Shown here: positions 12,434-20,487 of the stretch, one piece after another
Position numbering within the stretch: position 1 is the first letter of the stretch
How the letters are laid out: every line of letters starts with the position of its first letter
Source of the DNA: Mycobacterium sp. E3251
GTDB taxonomy: Bacteria > Actinomycetota > Actinomycetes > Mycobacteriales > Mycobacteriaceae
Reading direction: 5' to 3'
Length of the DNA stretch: 58,045 nt
Assembly: GCF_001666835.1 (NCBI RefSeq)
Contig: NZ_LZJF01000128.1
Coordinates: forward strand, 1-58,045
The notes under the pieces: generated by a model
Databases searched by the model: none
What the model saw: only the letters and a program-made list of their open reading frames with translations
What the model was told of the DNA's origin: nothing
Translations under genes and position numbers: made by a program

Positions 12434-13803
12434 CGCAGGCGCTCCAATTGTTGGCGCACAACGCCTTCCAGGCGTGCGGATTCGTCGAGCGCCGCGAGCA
12501 GGTCGCCGGTCAGGCGGGCGATCTTCTCCTCGGCCGGCTCGCCGTCGTCCTCGGGGACGGGCGCCCCGACATAGCGCCCCGGCGTGAGCGCGTATCCCGC
12601 CGCGGCGATATCGTCGAGCGACGCGGAGCCGCAGAAACCCGGAACATCTTGATAGGTAAGGCCTTTCGCGGCGGCCGATTCCGATCCGCGCCACGCGTGA
12701 TACGTGTCGCCAATGCGGACGACCTCCTCGTGCGTCAGCACCCGCTCGGTGCGGTCCACCAAATGGCCGAGCCCGCGGGCGTCGATGAACAGCACCTGCC
12801 CGGACCGCTTGCCCTTGTCGGTGTCGAAGAACCACAGGCACACCGGAATCGACGTGCTGCGGAACAGCTGCCCGGGCAGCGCGACCATGCACGACACCAG
12901 GTCGGCGTCGACGATCCGCGCGCGAATCTCGCCTTCCCCGGCCACATTCGACGACATCGAACCGTTGGCCATGACCACGCCGGCCTTCCCGCCCGGGGCC
13001 AGTTTGGACAGGACGTGCTGAATCCACGCGTAGTTGGCGTTGCCGGCGGGCGGGACACCGAAGCGCCACCGCGGGTCACGCTCGTCGCGGGCCCAATCCT
13101 TGATGTTGAAGGGCGGATTGGCCATCACGTAATCCATCTGCACGCCGGCGTGCAGGTCGTCACGGAACGTGTCCCCCCACCGCTCGCCCAGCCCCGCGCT
13201 GTCGAGGCCGTGCACGGCGAGGTTCATCTTCGCCATCCGCCAGGTCTGCTCGACGCTTTCCTGTCCGAAGATGGTGACCCGCACGGGATCGCCCTCGTGC
13301 TCTGCGATGAACCGCTCGGTCTGCACGAACATCCCGCCCGAGCCGCAGCACGGGTCATACACCCGCCCGCTCGAGGGTTTTAGGACCTCGACGATCACCC
13401 GGACCACGCTGGGTGGGGTGAAGAATTCGCCGCCGCGGCGCCCTTCCGCGCGCGCGAAATTGCCCAGGAAGTACTCGTACACCTCGCCCAGCACGTCCCT
13501 GGCGTTGCCACGCCCACCCAGTCGCGCGGTGTCCAGCAGGCGCAGCAGCTCACCGAGGCGGCGCGGGTCGAGGTTTTCGTACAGCCGCGGCAGCGTCGCG
13601 GCCTCCATCGCCTCGTCGACGAGGCGGCCGATGTCGGGTGAATCCGCATTGTGCGCCAGGGACTTCCACTGTGCGTCGGAGGCATGTTTGAGGAACACCA
13701 GCCCGAGGATGACGTCTTTGTACTGGCCGGCCGAAAGGGAGCCGCGCAGCTTGTTGGCCGCCTTCCACAGCGTCTCTTTGAGATCTTTGTCCGTGGCCCG
13801 CAT
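12430..13803 (-). CDS. hsdM: Type I DNA methyltransferase catalytic subunit HsdM
   Basis: N6-adenine methyltransferase subunit, 457 aa. SAM motif DPCCGSGG (150-157), catalytic NPPF (229-232, within MDYVMANPPFNIKDW) and the FFTPPSVV loop (~127-134) are intact. The N-terminal HsdM_N domain is unusually short: LGLVFLKHASDAQWKSLAHN runs straight from the helix normally followed by ~50 further residues (the ERR...VP..ARW segment), and GEVYEYFLGNF begins near residue 106 rather than ~160. ATG at 13803 overlaps the upstream glycosylase stop (TGATG). It pairs with hsdS downstream; without hsdR the likely role is modification or epigenetic regulation. Confidence 0.9.
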   Translation of the reverse strand: MRATDKDLKETLWKAANKLRGSLSAGQYKDVILGLVFLKHASDAQWKSLAHNADSPDIGRLVDEAMEAATLPRLYENLDPRRLGELLRLLDTARLGGRGNARDVLGEVYEYFLGNFARAEGRRGGEFFTPPSVVRVIVEVLKPSSGRVYDPCCGSGGMFVQTERFIAEHEGDPVRVTIFGQESVEQTWRMAKMNLAVHGLDSAGLGERWGDTFRDDLHAGVQMDYVMANPPFNIKDWARDERDPRWRFGVPPAGNANYAWIQHVLSKLAPGGKAGVVMANGSMSSNVAGEGEIRARIVDADLVSCMVALPGQLFRSTSIPVCLWFFDTDKGKRSGQVLFIDARGLGHLVDRTERVLTHEEVVRIGDTYHAWRGSESAAAKGLTYQDVPGFCGSASLDDIAAAGYALTPGRYVGAPVPEDDGEPAEEKIARLTGDLLAALDESARLEGVVRQQLERLR

Positions 13804-15017
13804 CAGCCGGCCGCCCGCAGACCGGCGGCCAGGTCGCCCCGGCTGGCGACGCTGAACCCGCCCAGTCCCAGCCACGAGGCCATGGATTGCAGTTCCCCGG
13901 CCAGCGCCTCGACGACGCGCGGTCGCGGCGCGTCGGGTTCGCCGAACGCACCGACGACGCGCAGCGTGTCAGCGGCCCGGTCGGCCTTGAGGTCGACCCG
14001 CGCGACCAGCTGCCCGTCCACCAGCAGCGGCCACACGTAGTAGCCGTATTGGCGCTTGTGGGCCGGAGTGTAGATCTCGATGCGGTAATGAAATCCGAAC
14101 AGCCGCTCGACCCGGGGCCGAAAGAAGATCAACGGGTCGAACGGACACAACAGCGCGGTGCCCCGGTCGGCACGCGGCACCGCGCGGCCGGTGCGCAGAT
14201 AGGCCGGCGCGGGCCAGCCGTCGACGTCGACCCGCTCGATCTCACCCGCGGCCAGCAGGTCGGCGACCGCCGGCTTGGCCTGCTGGGCCGACAGCCGGAA
14301 GTAGTCGCGGATGTCGGCCTCGGTGCCCACGCCGAGCGCGGTGGCCGCCCGCAGCGTGAGTTCCCGGACGGCTTCCTCGTCGTCGACGTCGCGCGCCAGT
14401 ACGCTCGCCGGCAGCACCCGTTCCACCAGGTCGTAGTGCCGTGCGAAGCCCACCCGGGTGGCCGTCGTGAGCACGCCGGCCGCGAACAGCGCCTCCGCGA
14501 CCCACTTGGTGTCGCTGCGGTTCCACCAGGTTCCCTTCTTGCGGCGCGGCTCGGCCGCCAGATGCGCTTCGATCTGCCCGGCGGTGCTGGGGCCGAGTTC
14601 GGCGACGGCGGCGACGATGTCCTCGGCAAGCTGGGGATTGGCCTTGACGATGTGGACGCCCCAGCGGCCGTGCCGGTACTGGCGCATCCGCCAGCGCAGC
14701 AGCGGCCAGTCGTCCACGGCCATCAGCGCCGCCTCGTGCGCCCAGTACTCAGCCAGCAGCCGCGCCGCGCGCGGGCCCCAGGCTGCGCGATCCAGCACGT
14801 CGCGATCGTAGGGACCGAGCCGGCTGAACACGGGCGCGTAGTGGGCGCGCACCGCGACCGAAACCGAATCCAATTGCAGCACTTGGATTCTCGAAATCAG
14901 GCGCTTCAGGTGGGCGCGGGTGACCGGACCGGCGGGGCGCGGCTCGCTAAATCCTTGGGCCGCAACGGCGATCCGTCGGGCTTGCGCGGCCGACAGCCTG
15001 GGGGTCCGGATCGACAC
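13803..15017 (-). CDS. AlkZ/AlkX-like (YcaQ, HTH_42) DNA glycosylase
   Basis: 404-aa winged-helix protein of the HTH_42 (PF06224) family, whose members YcaQ/AlkX and AlkZ are DNA glycosylases removing alkylated bases and unhooking interstrand crosslinks. The catalytic-loop motif Gln-Phi-Asp is seen as Q48-L49-D50 (IQVLQLDSVSV), the QxD form of the E. coli YcaQ subgroup, and AEYWAHEAALM (~90-100) is the conserved second motif. C-terminal FHYRIEIYTPAHKRQYGYYV and LLVDGQLVARVDLKADR are diagnostic. Start is GTG at 15017. It overlaps hsdM by one base, forming a glycosylase-hsdM-hsdS operon. Substrate untested. Confidence 0.85.
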   Translation of the reverse strand: MSIRTPRLSAAQARRIAVAAQGFSEPRPAGPVTRAHLKRLISRIQVLQLDSVSVAVRAHYAPVFSRLGPYDRDVLDRAAWGPRAARLLAEYWAHEAALMAVDDWPLLRWRMRQYRHGRWGVHIVKANPQLAEDIVAAVAELGPSTAGQIEAHLAAEPRRKKGTWWNRSDTKWVAEALFAAGVLTTATRVGFARHYDLVERVLPASVLARDVDDEEAVRELTLRAATALGVGTEADIRDYFRLSAQQAKPAVADLLAAGEIERVDVDGWPAPAYLRTGRAVPRADRGTALLCPFDPLIFFRPRVERLFGFHYRIEIYTPAHKRQYGYYVWPLLVDGQLVARVDLKADRAADTLRVVGAFGEPDAPRPRVVEALAGELQSMASWLGLGGFSVASRGDLAAGLRAAG

Positions 15018-15065
15018 GGCGCCGACAATACCGCTCGGGTGCGACAGCTCCCGGCGACGACGCGG

Positions 15066-15767
15066 CTAGCCCGTGCTGACTTTCCCGTCCAGCGGCACCG
15101 CGACGCTCGGCTCCGGCGCGTTCTTCTGCTCCTGGTAGGCCGACTCGAGCGCGGCCGGGACCGCTTCGAGGTCGCGGTACACGCCCATCAGTTGCTCGAG
15201 GACGTTGATCCGTTGCTTGATCGCCTCGTCCGCCGCGCGCCGGGCCTGCTCGCGGTAGTGATCGGCCTCGCGCTGGGCGTCGCGCCACGCCTTGTCGATC
15301 GCCGCTTCGGTCTCGGCACGCATCCCGGCCATTTCGGCCTCCAGCTGCTTTTTGGCTTCCTCGTAATCGGTTTCCATGGCTTTTCGCTGTTCGGCCATCT
15401 CCGCCAACTCCTCTTCGTGCTTTCGCTGCGCGGCCTCGACCTCGGCCTCGGCCGCTGCGATCAGCGCGTCCGCCTCGCTCCGCGCCTCGGCCTGCATCTC
15501 GGAAACCTCCTCGACCGCGCGCTGCAGCATCTTCGCCATCCGGCGCTGCACCGCGTGGGGTGAGGGTGAGGTGTCGATGAGGACGGCGACCTCCTTGCGC
15601 AGCGCGGCCGTCTGGTCGCCGGCTTCCTTCAGCCGGGACCGCAAACTCTCGACGTCGTCGAGCAACAACTGCTGCTTGGTGGTCAACATCTCGATGTGGG
15701 CATCGACCGCGGCCGGGTCGTAGCCCCTGAACATGCGAGTGAACGCTTTCGTGGGTTCGGTTATCAC
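15066..15767 (-). CDS. DivIVA-like coiled-coil protein
   Basis: 233-aa protein with a short DivIVA-type N-terminal motif (FRGYDPAAVDAHIEML, ~11-26) and a long Glu/Ala/Lys-rich coiled coil (residues ~60-210; for example EAEVEAAQRKHEEELAEMAE), ending in an acidic tail. Such proteins recognise curved membrane or scaffold polar and septal growth; Wag31 is the essential mycobacterial member and this is a distinct paralogue. GTG at 15767 is chosen over the longer frame because an AGGAGGGGG ribosome site lies just upstream. It lies 48 bases before the glycosylase gene and 86 bases after dfrA on the same strand. Function is inferred from the fold only. Confidence 0.72.
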   Translation of the reverse strand: MITEPTKAFTRMFRGYDPAAVDAHIEMLTTKQQLLLDDVESLRSRLKEAGDQTAALRKEVAVLIDTSPSPHAVQRRMAKMLQRAVEEVSEMQAEARSEADALIAAAEAEVEAAQRKHEEELAEMAEQRKAMETDYEEAKKQLEAEMAGMRAETEAAIDKAWRDAQREADHYREQARRAADEAIKQRINVLEQLMGVYRDLEAVPAALESAYQEQKNAPEPSVAVPLDGKVSTG

Positions 15768-15853
15768 TGCCAATTCCCCCTCCTGGCAACGTGTGGTGAC
15801 GTGGAGAGACCGACCCCCGCGTCCGAGTATGTCACGGGCGCGGAGACCAAGGC

Positions 15854-16351
15854 CTATGCCCGACGGTAGCTGTGCAGCCGGTACCGCAGCCCCGTGCGAC
15901 TGACCTGCCACTCCCCCGTCTCACCCAGCCAGGCGTCGTCGAGCACCGGCGCGAGCGCGTCGTCGTCGTCGCGCCGCAGGTCGACTTCGACCTCGGTGAC
16001 CTCACACCGCGTGGCCTGGGGCAGCGCGAGCAGGTAGACCTGCTCGCCCCCGATCACCCACGTCTCGGGCTCGTCCGCGGAATCGGCAAGAGCCGCCTCG
16101 AGCGACCCGACGACCTGCGCGCCGTCGGCCACGAAGTCCCTCCGGCGCGAGAGTACGACATTCCTGCGACCGGGCAGCGGCCGGACCTTGGCCGGCAGCG
16201 ACTCCCAGGTGCGCCGGCCCATCACCACGGTGTGCCCGATGGTCAGCTCTTTGAAGCGGGCCAGGTCCTCGGGCACTCGCCATGGGATGTCGCCACCACG
16301 GCCGATGATGCCCGACGTCGATTGCGCCCACACCAGGCCGAGGTCGGTCAT
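15854..16351 (-). CDS. dfrA: Dihydrofolate reductase
   Basis: NADPH-dependent dihydrofolate reductase, 165 aa (DfrA/FolA, Rv2763c orthologue). It has [20 protein letters not shown] at the N-terminus, the substrate Asp and Leu in [14 protein letters not shown], cofactor motifs GRRTWESLP and [11 protein letters not shown], and WVIGGEQVY. It regenerates tetrahydrofolate consumed by ThyA. ATG at 16351 overlaps the thyA stop (ATGA), so the two are translationally coupled. It carries a few extra residues in the loop SADEPETW and in the acidic [11 protein letters not shown] segment relative to the M. tuberculosis enzyme. Confidence 0.97.
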   Translation of the reverse strand: MTDLGLVWAQSTSGIIGRGGDIPWRVPEDLARFKELTIGHTVVMGRRTWESLPAKVRPLPGRRNVVLSRRRDFVADGAQVVGSLEAALADSADEPETWVIGGEQVYLLALPQATRCEVTEVEVDLRRDDDDALAPVLDDAWLGETGEWQVSRTGLRYRLHSYRRA

Positions 16352-17148
16352 ACAGCGACGGGGGCTTTGATCGCGGGATGCGGGTCGTAATTCTTCACGA
16401 CGACGTCGTCGTAGGTGTAGTCGAAGATCGAATCCCGATGTCCCAGCACAAGTTCCGGGTATGGCCGCGGCTCGCGGCTGAGCTGGGTACGCACCTGCTC
16501 GACGTGGTTGTCGTAGATGTGGCAGTCGCCGCCCGTCCAGACGAACTCACCGACCGACAGACCGGCCTGGGCGGCCATCATGTGGGTGAGCAGCGCGTAG
16601 CTGGCGATGTTGAACGGCACGCCGAGAAAGAGATCGGCACTGCGCTGGTACAGCTGGCAGCTGAGCCGACCGTCGGCCACGTAGAACTGGAAGAAGGCGT
16701 GGCACGGCGGCAGCGCCATCTGCGGGATCTCCCCCACGTTCCACGCCGACACGATGATGCGCCGCGAGTTCGGATCGGTGCGCAGCAAGTCCAGCGCCGC
16801 GGTGATCTGGTCGACGTGCTCGCCCGTCGGCGTCGGCCAGGACCGCCACTGGACGCCGTATATCGGCCCGAGATCGCCTGTCTCGCTTGCCCATTCGTCC
16901 CAGATGGTGACGCCGTGCTCGTGCAGCCAGGCGACATTGGAGTCGCCGCGCAGGAACCACAGCAACTCGTAGATGACCGACTTCAGATGCACCTTCTTGG
17001 TGGTGAGCAGCGGGAAACCGGCCGACAGGTCGTAGCGCAACTGCTGGCCGAACAGGCTGCGGGTCCCGGTGCCGGTGCGGTCGGCTTTGGCCGTGCCCCG
17101 CTCGAGCACCAGGCGCAACAGGTCCTCGTAGGGCGTCGGGATCGGCAC
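16348..17148 (-). CDS. thyA: Thymidylate synthase (folate-dependent)
   Basis: Classical thymidylate synthase, 266 aa, converting dUMP and methylene-THF to dTMP and DHF. Nucleophile Cys149 is in [14 protein letters not shown], with the RRI dUMP-phosphate site ([13 protein letters not shown]) and [20 protein letters not shown] before the C-terminal [10 protein letters not shown]. It starts [20 protein letters not shown] at 17148. It is the first gene of the minus-strand run with dfrA. Coexistence with thyX gives two independent thymidylate synthases. Copy B of the REP-like repeat lies between it and the divergent hydrolase gene. Confidence 0.97.
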   Translation of the reverse strand: MPIPTPYEDLLRLVLERGTAKADRTGTGTRSLFGQQLRYDLSAGFPLLTTKKVHLKSVIYELLWFLRGDSNVAWLHEHGVTIWDEWASETGDLGPIYGVQWRSWPTPTGEHVDQITAALDLLRTDPNSRRIIVSAWNVGEIPQMALPPCHAFFQFYVADGRLSCQLYQRSADLFLGVPFNIASYALLTHMMAAQAGLSVGEFVWTGGDCHIYDNHVEQVRTQLSREPRPYPELVLGHRDSIFDYTYDDVVVKNYDPHPAIKAPVAV

Positions 17149-17162
17149 GCGGCCAGCTTAAC

Positions 17163-17206
17163 GGCGATCGCAAGCGCGGCGAAGCCGGGCGCGGCGGGTC
17201 GACGCC
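17163..17206. repeat. REP-like intergenic repeat, copy B
   Basis: Second copy of the dispersed repeat, beginning GGCGATCGCAAGCGCGGCGA and continuing AGCCGGGCGCGGCGGGTC. It lies 15 bases upstream of thyA and 40 bases upstream of the divergent dienelactone hydrolase gene, within a promoter region rather than a terminator position. It differs from copy C at only a few positions. Confidence 0.75.
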
Positions 17207-17246
17207 GAAAAATCTAGCTCCCAGGGCCAGGAGTAGAACGGGTCCC

Positions 17247-17996
17247 ATGCCGAACATCATCGACACCATCGCCACCGCTGACGGGACCTGCACCGTCCAT
17301 TTGCTCACCCCCGATGGTCCGGAAGCTCAAGTCACGTGGCCCGGCGTGGTCATGTACCCCGACGCCGGCGGACTGCGCGACACCTTCGAACAAATGGCGG
17401 CCAAATTGGCCGGATACGGCTACGCCGTGCTGCTTCCCGACGTGTACTACCGCAGCGGCGAGTGGGCCCCGTTCGACATGGCCACCGTGTTCGCCGACGA
17501 GAAGGAACGCAGGCGGCTGTTCGGGATGATCGGCGGCATCACCCCGGACAAGATGGCCAGCGACGCCGTCGCCTTCTTCGACTACCTGTCGGCCCGGCCG
17601 GAGGTGTCCGGGGAGCGCTTCGGCGTTTGCGGCTATTGCATGGGCGGCCGCACGTCCCTGGTGGTCGCCGGCCGGGTGCCCGAGCGCGTCGCCGCTGCGG
17701 CGTCCTTCCACGGCGGCGGCCTGGTAACCGACGCGGCGGACAGCCCGCACCTGCTGGCCGACCGGATCAGCGCGACGGTGTACGTGGGTGGCGCCAAGGA
17801 TGACGCGTCCTTCACGCGCAACGACGCCGAGCAGCTCGACAAGGCGCTGACCGCAGCCGGCGTGCAGCACACCATCGAGTGGTACCCGGCGGGCCATGGG
17901 TTCGCGGTGCCGGACAACGCGCCGTACGACGCCGCCGCGGCCGAGCGGCACTGGCAGGCCATGACCGAGCTCTTCGGTTCGGCGTTACCCCGCTAA
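17247..17996 (+). CDS. Dienelactone hydrolase family protein
   Basis: Cytosolic alpha/beta hydrolase of 249 aa, dienelactone hydrolase family (Rv2765 orthologue). The catalytic triad is visible as Cys131 (GVCGYCMGG nucleophile elbow), an Asp in GGAKDDASFT and His in PAGHGFAVPD. Related enzymes hydrolyse dienelactones from chlorocatechol breakdown, though mycobacterial homologues also act on other esters; the substrate is unknown. ATG at 17247. Its 3' end overlaps the convergent glycosyltransferase by 12 bases. Confidence 0.9.
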   Translation: MPNIIDTIATADGTCTVHLLTPDGPEAQVTWPGVVMYPDAGGLRDTFEQMAAKLAGYGYAVLLPDVYYRSGEWAPFDMATVFADEKERRRLFGMIGGITPDKMASDAVAFFDYLSARPEVSGERFGVCGYCMGGRTSLVVAGRVPERVAAAASFHGGGLVTDAADSPHLLADRISATVYVGGAKDDASFTRNDAEQLDKALTAAGVQHTIEWYPAGHGFAVPDNAPYDAAAAERHWQAMTELFGSALPR

Positions 17997-19199
17997 CCCG
18001 TTCAGCAGCAGCGTCGCGGCCATCGCCGCGCCGTCGGTGCGGATCTTGGCGGCCACGGCACTCGCCCCCGCGCGGATATCCGGCGACAGGGCGGTCTCGA
18101 GCGCGGCCGCCAGCGACCCGGCGGTGGGGGCCGGCCCGTCGTGCGCGGCGCCGATGCCCAGCTCGGTCACCCTGCCGGCCCAGTACGGCTGGTCGGCCCC
18201 CTGCGGCGCCACCACCTGCGGCGCGCCGGCCCGCGCTGCGGTGGTCGTGGTGCCAGCGCCGCCGTGGTGCACGACGGCGGCGACGCGGGCGAAGAGCGCC
18301 TGGTGGTTGAGCTCACCGATGGCGAGGCAGTCGTCGCGGTCGTCTATCGGGGACAGGCCGGACCAGCCCCGGTAGAGAATCGCCCGGCGGCCATGGGTGC
18401 GGACGGCCTCGACGACGGCCCGGGAAAGGTCGGTCGCGGCGCGCATCGGCATGCTGCCGAAGCCCACGTACACCGGCGCCGGGCCGGCGTCGAGGAACTC
18501 CGCCACGTCGGCAGGGAGGGGACGTTCGTCGGGCAGCAGCCACGCCCCGGTCTGGACCACGTCGAGCCCGCTTCGCTCCGGCCACGGGCCCAGCGTGGGA
18601 TCCGCCGCCAGCCACGGACGCTCGGTGAGGGCGTAGTCGCGGATGTCGTCCACCGGCGGCAGGCCCAGCGACGCACGATGGGCGTTGAGCGTCGCGCCGA
18701 ACAGCGTGTTGATGTGCTGGGCGTCCAGCTGCCACAGCACCCGGTTGTCGATCACGCCCGGCGGAAACTGGCCGGCATAGGTCGGCGGCAGGTGGTGCGG
18801 CGACGGCAGGATGGTCGGTTGGTAGCTCACGTAGACGTAGGGAATGCCCAGGCGCTCGGCCACCGACCGCGCGCCCGCGGCCACCGGCGGGAAGCCGGTC
18901 GACACCAGCAGGTCACATCCATCGGCCGCGGCGGCTACCGCGTCGAATTGCCCGGCCACCAGCCCGTCCAAGTGCCGGCGCAGGTCGTCCTCGGACGGCG
19001 TGAGGCCTGCCGCCCGCGCACGCCACGAATCGCCGAAAGGCACCAGCGGCAGATCGATACGGGCCAGCAAATCCGCGAATTCCCGGTCCGGCGGCGCGCA
19101 CACCCGAACCTCCGCGCCGAGCGCCCGCAACTGAACCCCGAGCGCCGCAAGCGGTTCGACCGCCCCGCGCGAATCGTGGGTGGACAGCAGCACGCGCAT
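17985..19199 (-). CDS. GT1-family (UGT-like) glycosyltransferase
   Basis: 404-aa GT-B glycosyltransferase of the family containing the mycobacterial glycopeptidolipid rhamnosyl/glucosyltransferases and the antibiotic GtfA/B enzymes. The donor-binding motif HHGGAGTTTTAARAGAPQV lies at 311-329 with PQGADQPYWAGRV following, and the N-terminal acceptor domain begins MRVLLSTHDSRGAVEPLAAL. ATG at 19199 is preferred over the longer frame because GGAGGTGA lies 12 bases upstream. The acceptor is unknown: a lipid, polyketide or macrolide. I know of no equivalent at this place in M. tuberculosis, so it appears to be accessory. It overlaps the hydrolase tail-to-tail by 12 bases. Confidence 0.85.
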   Translation of the reverse strand: MRVLLSTHDSRGAVEPLAALGVQLRALGAEVRVCAPPDREFADLLARIDLPLVPFGDSWRARAAGLTPSEDDLRRHLDGLVAGQFDAVAAAADGCDLLVSTGFPPVAAGARSVAERLGIPYVYVSYQPTILPSPHHLPPTYAGQFPPGVIDNRVLWQLDAQHINTLFGATLNAHRASLGLPPVDDIRDYALTERPWLAADPTLGPWPERSGLDVVQTGAWLLPDERPLPADVAEFLDAGPAPVYVGFGSMPMRAATDLSRAVVEAVRTHGRRAILYRGWSGLSPIDDRDDCLAIGELNHQALFARVAAVVHHGGAGTTTTAARAGAPQVVAPQGADQPYWAGRVTELGIGAAHDGPAPTAGSLAAALETALSPDIRAGASAVAAKIRTDGAAMAATLLLNGLAG

Positions 19200-19395
19200 T
19201 CCGATGTTTTTCACCTCCGGCGTGCGGTCGGCCACCTTGTTCGCCCACCGCGGACCGACACCTTCGCATGAAACGGCGGCCGGTGGCCTTGCGCCGACCC
19301 GCAGGAGACTCCCATGGCGCCGCGAATAGGGCGGCGCGATAACGAATTTCGCTGCTCCCCGACGTCCCGCGGGGAAAAAATCAACCCGAGCCCAA

Positions 19396-20487
19396 CTAGC
19401 TCGGGGGCAGGTCGACCAACTCCGCCAGCCGGGCGCGGTGGCGGTAGGCGCTGCCGAACGTCAACTGATCGCTCTTGGCGCGCTTGAGATAAAGGTGCGC
19501 CGGATACTCCCACGTCATGCCGATGCCGCCGTGCAGCTGCACGCACTCCTCGGCCGCGTGCACGGCGACGCCGCTGCAATACGCCTGGGCGACGGCCGCC
19601 GCGACGGCCGCGTCGTCGTCGCCGCGGGCGCACGTATCGGCCGCGTAGCGGGCCGCGGCCGTCGCGGCGCCGACCTCGAACCACAGATCGGCCAGCCGGT
19701 GTTTGATCGCCTGGTACGAGCCGATCGCGCGGCCAAACTGCTTGCGCTGCTTGGCATATTCCAGCGTGGTCTGGAAACACCATTGGGCGATCCCGAGTTG
19801 CTCGGACGCGAGCAGGGCCGCCCCCGTGCGCAGCGCCTCGGTGACCGGGCCGTCGGCCGGCCCGACGCGTGACGAGGCGGCTGCCGAAAAACCCACGTTC
19901 GCAATGGGTCTCGTCATGTCCAGCGCCAGCAGTGGCGTCACCTCCACACCGGTCGCGGTGCGCGGGACGGTATGCAGCTCGGGTCCGTCCGCGCCGGCGA
20001 CCGGCACCACCAGCACGTCGGCCTCGGCGGCACCGGCGACGCTGGCGACCGATCCGTTCAGTCCGTCCGTAACGCGGGTCATCACCCCGAGCGGATCGCC
20101 GGGTGCGGTCGAGAGCGGCACCACCAGGGCCGCGGTCAGCTCGCCCTGGGCCAGCGCGGACACGGTCTCGACATCGCCGGCATGCAACAGCGCAACGGTG
20201 GCCAGCACCGCGCTGGACAGGAACGGCACCGGCGCGACGGCCCGGCCGATCTCCTCCATGACGACCGCGGCCTCGCGGGCGCCCGCCCCCGCCCCGCCGA
20301 GCGACTCGGGGACGAGCAGGCCGGCCACCCCGAGCTCGACGGCCAGTGTCCGCCAGACGCCGGAGAAGTCTTGCGGTTGCGGGTCATAGGCGCGGGCCAC
20401 CGATTCGGGCGGGCAGCGGTCGGCGAACAGATGCCGAACGCTGTCGCGCAGGGCCTCCTCGGTGTCCGAGTAGAGCAGGTCACTCAC
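19396..20487 (-). CDS. Acyl-CoA dehydrogenase, subunit lacking the usual catalytic Glu
   Basis: 363-aa acyl-CoA dehydrogenase-fold protein. GRAIGSYQAIKHRLADL, AEECVQLHGGIGMTWEYPAH and LYLKRAKSDQLTFG are typical of the FAD/acyl-CoA fold. The C-terminal segment that normally carries the catalytic glutamate in an EGT-type motif reads SDQLTFGSAYRHR, with no Glu. This is the pattern of one partner in the mycobacterial alpha2beta2 FadE heterotetramers, where only one subunit is catalytic. The GTG start at 20487 overlaps the stop of the upstream acyl-CoA dehydrogenase (GTGA), supporting assembly with it. Substrate unknown, probably a ring- or branch-containing acyl-CoA. Confidence 0.86.
   Translation of the reverse strand: MSDLLYSDTEEALRDSVRHLFADRCPPESVARAYDPQPQDFSGVWRTLAVELGVAGLLVPESLGGAGAGAREAAVVMEEIGRAVAPVPFLSSAVLATVALLHAGDVETVSALAQGELTAALVVPLSTAPGDPLGVMTRVTDGLNGSVASVAGAAEADVLVVPVAGADGPELHTVPRTATGVEVTPLLALDMTRPIANVGFSAAASSRVGPADGPVTEALRTGAALLASEQLGIAQWCFQTTLEYAKQRKQFGRAIGSYQAIKHRLADLWFEVGAATAAARYAADTCARGDDDAAVAAAVAQAYCSGVAVHAAEECVQLHGGIGMTWEYPAHLYLKRAKSDQLTFGSAYRHRARLAELVDLPPS

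Noticed and set aside
11372..13069. 565-codon open frame containing HsdS
   Set aside because: Only the last 353 codons resemble HsdS; the upstream part is an out-of-frame reading of hsdM.
19200..19395. Possible small gene or terminator between the glycosyltransferase and FadE genes
   Set aside because: No frame with a ribosome site or recognisable product; the CCCGCGGGG/A-run combination is on the wrong side to be an intrinsic terminator.
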